A stretch of 7,194 nt of DNA from Alphaproteobacteria bacterium (lineage in GTDB: Bacteria; Pseudomonadota; Alphaproteobacteria; Rickettsiales; UBA8987). How positions within the stretch are numbered: position 1 is the stretch's first letter; each line of letters starts with the position of its first letter. Location: contig DQGZ01000185.1 of the NCBI GenBank assembly GCA_003531345.1, forward strand, positions 1 to 7,194. The letters are read 5' to 3'. The notes under the pieces are model-generated. The model was given only the letters and a program-made list of their open reading frames with translations, searched no databases and was not told the DNA's origin. Positions 1 through 5,297 of the stretch are shown piece after piece. Made by a program: the position numbers and the translations under genes.

Positions 1-1
1 T

Positions 2-331
2 AACGGACAAAGTTTACAAGATCTAGATATGGATGCTTTTAAAGAAGAAAAGAAAGTAGTAAATCGTATTTTTGGTGCGTACGATTTATCAACTGTGAAT
101 AGTATGGTAAGAAACATTAAATCCAATTATAGCACTGATACACATCAACCTAAGCTATCAGATCCAGAAATTCCATCTGACGTAAAGATTTTACCAAAAA
201 ATCAAGGTGATAATGGTTTAGATGGCGCATATATTGAACCTGATACGCTGAACGTATTCAAAAATATATCGCATGGAGAAGGTGGTACACCAAAACCAAT
301 TCGCCCCGAAAGAGAGATCTTTCTTAGCTAG
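2..331 (+). CDS. 3' end of an unrecognised protein, truncated by the window edge
   Basis: I do not recognise this product. The frame is open from base 2 to a TAG at 329-331, giving 109 residues. An ATG lies at 29, but nothing resembling a ribosome binding site precedes it and the frame continues upstream of it without a stop, so this is more likely the C-terminal part of a longer gene entering from the left. The visible protein is hydrophilic, rich in Lys, Asn and Asp, with a Pro-rich final third, and it shows no membrane segment, signal peptide or catalytic motif. It is convergent with pheS, with 123 bases between the two stop codons. It could be a secreted or accessory protein tail, but nothing in the sequence proves that. 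That it is coding rests on frame length and reasonable composition only. Confidence 0.5.
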   Translation, partial: NGQSLQDLDMDAFKEEKKVVNRIFGAYDLSTVNSMVRNIKSNYSTDTHQPKLSDPEIPSDVKILPKNQGDNGLDGAYIEPDTLNVFKNISHGEGGTPKPIRPEREIFLS

Positions 332-349
332 AGTTGACCAAAATGAAAC

Positions 350-390
350 TTGCCTTAGCCCCTCCTACTAGTGGTGGAGAGGATATAGAG
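350..390. repeat. Degenerate REP-like palindrome downstream of pheS
   Basis: A hairpin-forming GC-rich island in AT-rich surroundings. The stem pairs CTCC (362-365) plus AC (367-368) with GT (374-375) plus GGAG (376-379), with a bulged T at 366. It extends outwards by two more pairs (359-360 with 381-382) after one mismatch. The left flank CCTTAGCCCC and the right side GGAGAGGATATAGAG resemble, in the same orientation, the CCCTAACCCTC and GGAGAGGAAATAAAG of the intact palindrome at 1534-1567. I infer a decayed copy of the same repeat family. It could also serve as a transcript-end structure for the converging genes, but no T-run follows on either strand. Confidence 0.5.
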
Positions 391-430
391 AAAAAAGAAG
401 CTCAGATATAGTGCAGGTTTCTTAAACTCA

Positions 431-452
431 TTATTATTGTAACAAATAATAA
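431..452 (-). terminator. Weak AT-only hairpin just past the pheS stop
   Basis: TTATTATT (431-438) and AATAATAA (445-452) form an 8-pair AT stem with a 6-base loop, three bases beyond the pheS stop codon. It lacks G-C pairs and there is no clear U-tract after it in the pheS direction, so a rho-independent terminator is doubtful. It may only stabilise the 3' end of the message. Confidence 0.25.
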
Positions 453-454
453 CT

Positions 455-1516
455 TTAAAACCCGTAATGCTGTAAGAAGCGCACGTCATTCTCAAAAAAC
501 TGGCGCAGGTCAGAGATGCCATATTTCAGCATTGCCAAGCGTTCAATGCCTATACCGAAAGCAAATCCTGAATATTCCTCGCTGTTTATACCGCAATTTT
601 CCAATATTTTTGGGTGTATCATTCCACAGCCAAGTATTTCCAAAAAGTCTGCTCCCTTACCTATTTCTATTTTACCACCGCTACGGTTGCATTGAATATC
701 CACCTCAGCGGAGGGCTCCGTGAATGGGAAGAAACTTGCACGGAAACGCATTTTAATGCCGCTTACTTCAAAGAACCTGTCTAAGAATTCTTGAAGGCAG
801 CCTTTTAAATGCCCCATATTAACATTCTTATCCACATAGAAACCTTCTATCTGGTGGAACATCGGGGAGTGCGTCTGGTCAGAATCACAACGGAAAGTGC
901 GCCCTGGTGCAATGAATTTGAATGGCGGCTTGCCATTTTTCATAGTGCGGATCTGTACTGGCGAAGTGTGGGTTCGTAAAACTAAATTATTATCCACTGA
1001 CTTTATGTAGAATGTATCATGCATCTGGCGTGCAGGGTGATTCTCGGAGATGTTAAGCGCTGTGAAGTTATTATAGTCATTCTCTATTTCTGGCCCTTCC
1101 GCATATACAAACCCAAGACTTGCGAATATATCTTTTACTTCCTGCACAACATGTGAAACTGGGTGAGTTTTACCAAATTTGACCTTTTGCGCTGGTATTG
1201 AAATATCAATTGATTCCTTTAGCAATTTCTCATTAAGCTCTTTTGATTCAAATTCCGCTTTCTTATTTTCTAAAACCTCAGTTATCTGGACTTTAACCTG
1301 ATTCACCTCTGCACCAAATTGCTTACGCTGCTCAGCTGGCAGAGTGCCTAATGTTTTCAGGCTTTCAGTTACCTTCCCTGACTTGCCGAGATATTCCACA
1401 CGCAGTTTTTCAACATCAGCAAGTGAGTTGATGTTTTGATATTCAGCATCAAACAATTGTTTTATCTCAACAGCTGAGAGTGGAGAGTTTTGAGGAGTTT
1501 TTAGTGCTTGTTCCAA
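455..1516 (-). CDS. pheS: Phenylalanyl-tRNA synthetase alpha subunit
   Basis: Cytoplasmic class IIc aminoacyl-tRNA synthetase subunit. The alpha2-beta2 enzyme charges tRNA-Phe with phenylalanine using ATP. Residues 1-110 form the N-terminal coiled-coil arm (RVEYLGKSG at 39-47). The catalytic domain follows: HDTFY at 166-170, motif 2 around GRTFRCDSDQTHSPMFHQ (205-222), FPFTEPSAEVD at 263-273 in the Phe-binding region, and motif 3 GFAFGIGIERLAML at 317-330. It is 353 residues against about 327-345 in the family, with the excess at the N terminus. The only usable in-frame start upstream of the arm is a TTG at 1516-1514, because no ATG or GTG lies between it and the TAG at 1543. It is preceded by a poor AGCAAG. 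The gene follows rplT after 97 bases that contain a palindromic repeat. pheT is not next to it: the downstream neighbour is a convergent unrelated gene. Identity is certain; the exact start is not. Confidence 0.97.
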   Translation of the reverse strand: MEQALKTPQNSPLSAVEIKQLFDAEYQNINSLADVEKLRVEYLGKSGKVTESLKTLGTLPAEQRKQFGAEVNQVKVQITEVLENKKAEFESKELNEKLLKESIDISIPAQKVKFGKTHPVSHVVQEVKDIFASLGFVYAEGPEIENDYNNFTALNISENHPARQMHDTFYIKSVDNNLVLRTHTSPVQIRTMKNGKPPFKFIAPGRTFRCDSDQTHSPMFHQIEGFYVDKNVNMGHLKGCLQEFLDRFFEVSGIKMRFRASFFPFTEPSAEVDIQCNRSGGKIEIGKGADFLEILGCGMIHPKILENCGINSEEYSGFAFGIGIERLAMLKYGISDLRQFFENDVRFLQHYGF

Positions 1517-1533
1517 CTTGCTGTATTTTTTGC

Positions 1534-1567
1534 CCTCACCCTAACCCTCTCCCGCAAGCGGGAGAGG
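1534..1567. repeat. REP-like GC-rich palindrome between rplT and pheS
   Basis: CCTCTCCCGC (1546-1555) and GCGGGAGAGG (1558-1567) form a perfect 10-base inverted repeat around AA. To the left it is preceded by CCTCACCCTAACC (1535-1547). The combination CCCTCACCCTAACCCTCTCCC plus the inverted arm is one I know as a dispersed intergenic palindrome in many proteobacteria. It stands out sharply by GC content from its AT-rich surroundings. Its left edge lies about 18 bases upstream of the pheS TTG start. In the rplT-pheS transcript it would form a strong hairpin, which could protect the upstream mRNA or partly attenuate pheS. Confidence 0.8.
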
Positions 1568-1588
1568 AAATAAAGTAATAATTCTAAA

Positions 1589-1609
1589 CTAATAACTAAC
1601 AACTAAGAA
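1589..1609. repeat. Three heptamers CTAANAA in tandem
   Basis: Three consecutive 7-base units CTAATAA, CTAACAA and CTAAGAA differ only at the fifth base. They lie directly after the rplT stop codon (1615-1617) in the gene's direction. Being non-coding and degenerate, they may be slippage-generated spacer. No function is evident. Confidence 0.5.
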
Positions 1610-1614
1610 CTGGC

Positions 1615-1989
1615 TTAAGCAGCTTTTTTGTTAGCTTCCAAAGCTTGTTTCACCTGATCGCAGATGCTTTTGAACTGCTCAGGAGATTCGTAAGCGATTT
1701 GTGCCAGAACCTTTCTGTCTAAAGAAATGTTAGCTAATTTCAAGCCATTTGCAAATGTGCTGTATTTTAACTCATTCTGGCGGACTGCCGCATTGATACG
1801 AGTTATCCACAGCCTGCGGAATGTACGTTTTTTAGCTTTCCTGTCACGATATGCGTATTGCAGACCTTTTTCAACCTTTTCAACTGCAACTACATAACAA
1901 TTTTTTGAACGGCCATAATAGCCTTTCGCCATTTTTTTGATTTTTTTGTGCCTTGCGCGTGAATTAACGCCACCTTTTACTCTTGCCAT
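1615..1989 (-). CDS. rplT: 50S ribosomal protein L20
   Basis: Binds 23S rRNA early in large-subunit assembly; in several bacteria it also represses its own operon. The 124-residue product begins [16 protein letters not shown], followed by the highly basic N-terminal helix ([11 protein letters not shown] at 20-30) and the globular domain with [14 protein letters not shown] (55-68) and KYSTFANGL (75-83), all diagnostic of L20. The usual length is about 118 residues; the few extra ones are a Lys/Ala tail. The ATG at 1989 is preceded by CGGAG with a six-base gap, a good ribosome binding site. It lies 27 bases after the rpmI stop, so the two are almost certainly co-transcribed. Confidence 0.98.
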   Translation of the reverse strand: MARVKGGVNSRARHKKIKKMAKGYYGRSKNCYVVAVEKVEKGLQYAYRDRKAKKRTFRRLWITRINAAVRQNELKYSTFANGLKLANISLDRKVLAQIAYESPEQFKSICDQVKQALEANKKAA

Positions 1990-2016
1990 TTTCTACTCCG
2001 TATTAGTTATTTGATA

Positions 2017-2220
2017 TTAATTTAAACCGTAAGGTATAAATTTCCTTACTATACCTGCATCTGACTCATTTAGTATAGTGGTTCCCCTCTGGTTCCTGAT
2101 TTGCGCTTTTGAGCGCTTACGCATACCATGGCGTTTGCCTGACTGGTTTGCGATAACTTTACCGGTAGCAGTAAGTTTAAAGCGTTTTTTAACGCCTGAT
2201 TTGGTCTTCATTTTTGGCAT
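2017..2220 (-). CDS. rpmI: 50S ribosomal protein L35
   Basis: Small basic large-subunit protein of 67 residues, the normal family length. It shows the L35 pattern [22 protein letters not shown], then [12 protein letters not shown] (29-40) and a C-terminal segment ending FIPYGLN. The ATG at 2220 has AAGAGG at a five-base spacing, a convincing Shine-Dalgarno sequence. It is the first gene of the rpmI-rplT(-pheS) cluster. infC, the frequent upstream partner, is absent; a divergent unrelated gene lies there instead, so the cluster needs its own promoter. Confidence 0.97.
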   Translation of the reverse strand: MPKMKTKSGVKKRFKLTATGKVIANQSGKRHGMRKRSKAQIRNQRGTTILNESDAGIVRKFIPYGLN

Positions 2221-2239
2221 TTTAACCTCTTGATTTAAT

Positions 2240-2280
2240 TAAGAAAAACTACGACTTAAGGCAGCCAATTAAGCCATTTT
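2240..2280 (-). other. Untranslated leader of rpmI with a small hairpin
   Basis: If transcription starts near 2292, the leader is about 70 bases. Read on the minus strand, it contains CTTAA-TT-GG-CTG-CC-TTAAG (about 2256-2276), which can fold as a stem with a two-base bulge. Leader structures bound by L20 control this operon in other bacteria, so an autoregulatory role is conceivable. The small fold here does not by itself show this. Confidence 0.25.
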
Positions 2281-2298
2281 CGTCAGTAGTGAGGCGGG

Positions 2299-2327
2299 TT
2301 TATATAGTATATCTGGGGTTATAACAA
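2299..2327 (-). promoter_or_regulatory. Likely sigma-70-type promoter for rpmI-rplT
   Basis: On the minus strand, TTGTTA (2327-2322) and TATAAA (2304-2299) are separated by exactly 17 bases. The -35 matches TTGACA at four of six positions and the -10 matches TATAAT at five of six. The predicted start near 2292 gives a leader of about 70 bases before the rpmI ATG. It lies in the divergent gap between rpmI and the + strand gene at 2463. Confidence 0.5.
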
Positions 2328-2352
2328 GATATTTTTATTAAATATTCAATTC

Positions 2353-2360
2353 AAGGAGGA
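2353..2360 (+). promoter_or_regulatory. Orphan strong Shine-Dalgarno-like sequence
   Basis: AAGGAGGA is the best match to the anti-Shine-Dalgarno complement in this gap, but no ATG, GTG or TTG lies 4-12 bases downstream. The nearest in-frame candidate for the next gene, a TTG at 2385, is 24 bases away. It may be chance, or the remnant of a lost start. Confidence 0.3.
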
Positions 2361-2384
2361 AAAACTAGTTCAAATTAAGGCTTT

Positions 2385-2414
2385 TTGATAGGTTTTTACA
2401 AATTTAACTATTTA
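2385..2414 (+). promoter_or_regulatory. Tentative promoter for the caspase-like gene
   Basis: TTGATA (2385-2390, five of six matches to the -35 consensus) is followed after 18 bases by TATTTA (2409-2414, only three of six). This would start the RNA near 2421, about 40 bases before the ATG at 2463. In such AT-rich DNA weak matches are common. An alternative, TTAACA (2415-2420) with CATAAT (2441-2446), has an over-long 20-base spacer. Confidence 0.2.
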
Positions 2415-2462
2415 TTAACAATTTTGCGCCATAATCCAATCATAATTAATAATAAGGTATTT

Positions 2463-3344
2463 ATGTTTTATCAAATACGCCTTCAGCAAAGCAAAGAAAA
2501 GGGAAATACCCCTGACATTGAGATAGATGCTCAAACCCTGCAAGGGCTAAGAAATGTAGAGAGAGAGAGTAATCTAAGTGAAAAAGATGACCCTAACCCA
2601 AAACATGTTATAATTAGCTTATTTTCTGGACTTGACCAATATATCGGGAGAGTCTCTGCTTATGAGTGGAATTTACCAAGCCCAGTGATTTATAAAGCAA
2701 CTGAATGCGGTGATAAAACACAAAAGGTTGAAGATTGTATAATTGGAACTTTGCGAGAACATGTAAAAATACATGGAACAATTGATGAGATAGCTCTTTT
2801 AGGGCATGGATGCTCTGGATATATGAGCGTTTCAGCAGTTTTAGGATTTTCTCCAGGAGGATTTCCAGAAGAAAATCGGGGTTTATATATAGGAAATTTT
2901 CTTGAAAAAATGCTAAAATTAGAAAATGAATTGAAAATTAAAATTTGTAACCGAATAGTTTTTAATGGATGTTCAACATTTTCAGAATTATCTCCAGCAT
3001 GGATAGATTATTACAGAGCATATGCTGATAATAATGATATTCAACTTGTGGGAACAACATCTATGCTTGGAGGAGCTTATGGAGTTATCAATACAGCCCG
3101 ATATGTTTTATTTGATACGGATGGCAGTATAAAAAGAGACCCTAAACTTGATGATAGATATGCCCCAGCTGCATTAGTTGGTAATGACAGAAGCTGGACT
3201 GATTGCTACCTTGGAACAACCCCTGAAACTGATCGTAAAGGTGATCAGTGCTGGGAGCAAAAGCAAGTAGAACTCGAAAGAGAATTAAAACAAAAAATAG
3301 AAAAGGCAAAAAACCCCTTTCCCGCTCCTGGAGCAAAACTTTAG
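2463..3344 (+). CDS. Possible caspase-like (clan CD / DUF4347-like) cysteine peptidase
   Basis: Unnamed 293-residue protein. I prefer the ATG at 2463, which has AAGG five bases upstream, over an in-frame TTG at 2385 that adds 26 residues with no ribosome binding site. The sequence reads as an alternating strand/helix domain: strand HVIISLFSGLD (48-58), helix around 88-103, strand IDEIALLGHG (107-116), helix 141-156, strand NRIVFNGC (163-170), helix 177-188, strand IQLVGTTS (193-200). A hydrophobic strand ending in His-Gly (His115) and a later one ending in Asn-Gly-Cys (Cys170) is the hallmark of caspase-hemoglobinase-fold peptidases, and the post-Cys helix then strand recalls DUF4347. The C-terminal 45 residues are charged, with a coiled-coil-like EQKQVELERELKQKIEKAK. 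No signal peptide or membrane segment. It stands alone, opposed to all neighbours, and appears AT-richer than they are, which would fit acquisition. Catalysis and substrate are inferences; a non-peptidase Rossmann-like fold remains possible. Confidence 0.85.
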   Translation: MFYQIRLQQSKEKGNTPDIEIDAQTLQGLRNVERESNLSEKDDPNPKHVIISLFSGLDQYIGRVSAYEWNLPSPVIYKATECGDKTQKVEDCIIGTLREHVKIHGTIDEIALLGHGCSGYMSVSAVLGFSPGGFPEENRGLYIGNFLEKMLKLENELKIKICNRIVFNGCSTFSELSPAWIDYYRAYADNNDIQLVGTTSMLGGAYGVINTARYVLFDTDGSIKRDPKLDDRYAPAALVGNDRSWTDCYLGTTPETDRKGDQCWEQKQVELERELKQKIEKAKNPFPAPGAKL

Positions 3345-3374
3345 TTAATAGGAATTTCTCAAAAGTTTAAAGCA

Positions 3375-3389
3375 GTTATATAATATATA
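3375..3389. repeat. AT-only inverted repeat between convergent genes
   Basis: TTATATAATATATAA is a near-perfect inverted repeat around its central A, in the 56-base gap between the caspase-like gene and the FliK-like gene. In the minus direction it is preceded by a T-run, and in the plus direction it is followed by A residues, so it does not look like a conventional terminator for either. No other element is visible in the gap. Confidence 0.25.
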
Positions 3390-3400
3390 AAAAACGTTAA

Positions 3401-5008
3401 CTAAATTACTATTCCCTCCCCTAGTGAGCCTGTAATTGGTGTGTTCTGACCTGTCTGGCTGTGCAGGTAAAATGATAAAATACCTGCAAATTCAAGATGT
3501 TGGGAAAGTTCGAGGAACAAATTGTTAAGCTCATTCTGGAAATCCTCATTGAACATACGGTCTGACCTAACATTTATATCTAAACTGGTTAACTTATTGT
3601 TTTGAGTTATATATTTTCCTTCTATCTCCACCTTACCATGCTCCTGCTCTTCAAACTCCACCCAGAAACGCTTCTGGGCATCATCTGAATCAGAATTAGG
3701 GTTTTGATATGCTTTGCGGTCAATATTCAATGTTGCGAATGAAAGTGTAGAACCATCATAGAACGGCATTAAATAGCTGTAGAATTGCTGGTTCTGCCTT
3801 GCCTCACCCACATTACCTGGGGTAAATGTTTTGAGGAAACTAAATACCTCCTCCATGTCCTTTCCATATTCAAGATTGGTACTGGTGTTACTTTTCAAGC
3901 TATTCACCACCTCACTACTTGCCCATTTATCAGCATTTCCTGTTTGTGAAGCAGACATGAACCATAAAGCTTTCAGTGCAGAAAAACGTTCAGTTGGGTT
4001 GGCACCAAGCTGGGAAACAAGGGTTGATGCAGGTGCGCCACTACCATATAATATCTTAAATATATTAGAAAAAACTGAATTATCAGAGGATAATATGTTG
4101 GAATAATTGGCAAGTGGCTGGGTTGAACCAGCGCTTATTGCACCTAATATATTGCCCGCTACATTGGTTATATTCGGTGCGGCATCATCAATTAAGAAAC
4201 TTATCTGCGTTCCGTTAGGCAGATTTAGGGCATTATCCAGCCGAAAATTCCCCACAGAAGTTGTTATTAATGCCTGATTACTGTTTGGTGTGGTTAGTAA
4301 TTGCCCAACCAACACCCTAGACTGGTTCAATGGGTTTTCGGTTATCTGCACCTTCTGGTTATTCGGAAGCAAAACATCAACCAGCTTAAGGTTCAGTGGG
4401 TTAGATGTCAGGATTGCCAGCTGTGCCTGCTGGTTTGCTGGGTTTGGCTGCGTTATATTTGAGAATTGCAATAACTGAATTTTCGCATCTGCAACAAATG
4501 ACCTGATATTAACAGGTATGTCTGGGTTCTGTTCAATTGTAAAAGCATCTGCAAATACAATTGGGTTTACTATTGTCTGGCTGGATAATTGCTGGCTTTG
4601 AGGGGTAGTCAATATATTTTGCTGTGCATTAGGCTGTAATTTAACAAATCCATCACCATTAAAATTTACTGTACGTTGCTGGTTATTTGCATCGGTAAAT
4701 GTCGCAACGCCACTTAAGTTAAGTTTTCCTCCCTGAATTTCTGCCTGTGTTATGTTAAGCTTCAAGCTCTGGGGTTGTGCCTGTGATAGATTATTCTGCA
4801 ACTGTAAACGAACACCATCTGGCAAGAATTGTTGTAGTTCAGGAAATTTTATATTCAGAAGATTAGCTGCACTTGAAGTGAAATTTGAAGATGAAAGATT
4901 CTGGTTATTAAGCAGATTGGTTATTTCAGTGGTAATTCTCTGGTTAAGGCTTGGGGCTTCAGAGCCTTTCAGGATATTGCTAACTATACCTGAAAATAAT
5001 TCTACCAT
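3401..5008 (-). CDS. FliK/Flg_hook-like hook-length-control family protein
   Basis: 535 residues. The N-terminal 400 are low in Cys and Trp and rich in Asn, Gln, Leu and Ser, with beta-like stretches (SLKLNITQAE at 81-90, KLNLSGVATF at 95-104), as in the poorly conserved ruler part of FliK proteins. The C-terminal part is the informative one: YLMPFYDGSTLSFATLNID (412-430), then KRFWVEFEEQEHGKVEIEG (446-464), SLDINVRSDR (475-484) and a helix NELNNLFLEL (492-501) ending in GILSFYL. This follows the Flg_hook pattern of a strand pair with a central 'glycine-x-V/L' and an amphipathic helix. In the known family this domain contacts FlhB to switch export specificity. The ATG at 5008 follows the small gene's stop after nine bases, with only AAAGAA as ribosome binding site, so translational coupling is likely. 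No other flagellar gene is present, so its use in a real flagellum is an inference. Confidence 0.9.
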   Translation of the reverse strand: MVELFSGIVSNILKGSEAPSLNQRITTEITNLLNNQNLSSSNFTSSAANLLNIKFPELQQFLPDGVRLQLQNNLSQAQPQSLKLNITQAEIQGGKLNLSGVATFTDANNQQRTVNFNGDGFVKLQPNAQQNILTTPQSQQLSSQTIVNPIVFADAFTIEQNPDIPVNIRSFVADAKIQLLQFSNITQPNPANQQAQLAILTSNPLNLKLVDVLLPNNQKVQITENPLNQSRVLVGQLLTTPNSNQALITTSVGNFRLDNALNLPNGTQISFLIDDAAPNITNVAGNILGAISAGSTQPLANYSNILSSDNSVFSNIFKILYGSGAPASTLVSQLGANPTERFSALKALWFMSASQTGNADKWASSEVVNSLKSNTSTNLEYGKDMEEVFSFLKTFTPGNVGEARQNQQFYSYLMPFYDGSTLSFATLNIDRKAYQNPNSDSDDAQKRFWVEFEEQEHGKVEIEGKYITQNNKLTSLDINVRSDRMFNEDFQNELNNLFLELSQHLEFAGILSFYLHSQTGQNTPITGSLGEGIVI

Positions 5009-5017
5009 TTTATTTCT

Positions 5018-5236
5018 TTAAGTTACTTCACCTTCAGTGAATAAAGATTTTTTTATTATGCCAACTCTCTCTATTTTCTGGGGTTTTTCAACTGCACTGG
5101 TTGCCAATGCTTCCGCGGCTGTTTTAGCAGTTACCACAACATAGTCTTTTTTGGATTTATATACTTTATAGCCAGAATTTTCACGGTCTTTAACTTTTCT
5201 GTGCTTGAAATGTATAAGGTTGAAAGTAAAACGCAT
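5018..5236 (-). CDS. Small basic protein of unknown function, coupled to the FliK-like gene
   Basis: 72 residues from the ATG at 5236. A GTG at 5278 would add 14 residues, but it lies inside a palindrome, has no ribosome binding site and gives a weaker-looking N terminus. I do not recognise the family. The N terminus is basic (MRFTFNLIHFKHRKVKDRE), followed by YKVYKSKKDYVVVTAKTAAE (23-42), which reads as a short strand-strand-helix with an Ala-rich helix, and a C-terminal strand VGIIKKSLF. There is no signal peptide or membrane helix. It ends nine bases before the FliK-like gene, so the two probably form a co-translated pair and may act in the same structure. Small FlhB-C-terminus-like proteins often sit beside FliK-like genes, but no NPxH cleavage motif is present, so this is not one of those. 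Confidence 0.75.
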   Translation of the reverse strand: MRFTFNLIHFKHRKVKDRENSGYKVYKSKKDYVVVTAKTAAEALATSAVEKPQKIERVGIIKKSLFTEGEVT

Positions 5237-5241
5237 AATCT

Positions 5242-5256
5242 TTACAAACTTTGTAA
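5242..5256. promoter_or_regulatory. Palindrome TTACAAA-c-TTTGTAA at the small gene's start
   Basis: Perfect 7-base arms around a single base, ending five bases upstream of the ATG at 5236. It could be an operator or, in RNA, a short hairpin that hides the ribosome binding region (GTAAAG lies inside and next to the arm). Its closeness to the CRP-like site eight bases further upstream suggests a compact control region. Confidence 0.4.
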
Positions 5257-5263
5257 GGTGAAC

Positions 5264-5279
5264 TGTGAGTACTATCACA
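5264..5279. promoter_or_regulatory. CRP-family-like site TGTGA-N6-TCACA
   Basis: The arms TGTGA (5264-5268) and TCACA (5275-5279) are separated by six bases, a perfect match to the core of the CRP half-site pair. The flanking AAc on the left fits the extended consensus and the right flank only partly. It lies between the metC stop (5298-5300) and the small gene's ATG (5236), 28-43 bases upstream of the latter. Binding by a CRP/FNR-family regulator is inferred from the motif alone; a chance palindrome is possible. No convincing -10 element accompanies it. Confidence 0.45.
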
Positions 5280-5297
5280 AATTAAGTTACAAAACAA

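Noticed and set aside
532..723. Open frame of 63 codons on the + strand within pheS
   Set aside because: It lies wholly antisense to the conserved catalytic domain of pheS and has no ribosome binding site or recognisable product.
1589..1609. CRISPR-like array
   Set aside because: Units are seven bases, contiguous and without spacers; no cas gene is present.
2385..2462. N-terminal extension of the caspase-like protein from the TTG at 2385
   Set aside because: No ribosome binding site at a working distance, and the extension is AT-driven wording; the ATG at 2463 has AAGG at five bases.
2793..2820. GHGCSG as a lipase/esterase nucleophile elbow
   Set aside because: The G-x-S-x-G pattern is not met: no Ser has Gly at both -2 and +2. 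The downstream Asn-Gly-Cys strand fits a cysteine-peptidase arrangement better.
3142..3336. Open frame of 64 codons antisense to the end of the caspase-like gene
   Set aside because: No start signal and composition typical of a shadow frame; the + strand gene explains the region.
3831..5021. Three + strand open frames (3831-4106, 4290-4478, 4752-5021)
   Set aside because: All are antisense to the FliK-like gene, which is a single long coherent frame; Cys/Trp-rich wording is typical of reverse translations.
5018..5236. Small protein as an FlhB C-terminal-like protein
   Set aside because: The NPxH autocleavage motif and the surrounding FlhB wording are missing.
5237..5297. CtrA site (TTAA-N7-TTAA), expected for alphaproteobacterial flagellar genes
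   Set aside because: Only one TTAA half is present before the small gene; no correctly spaced second half was found.
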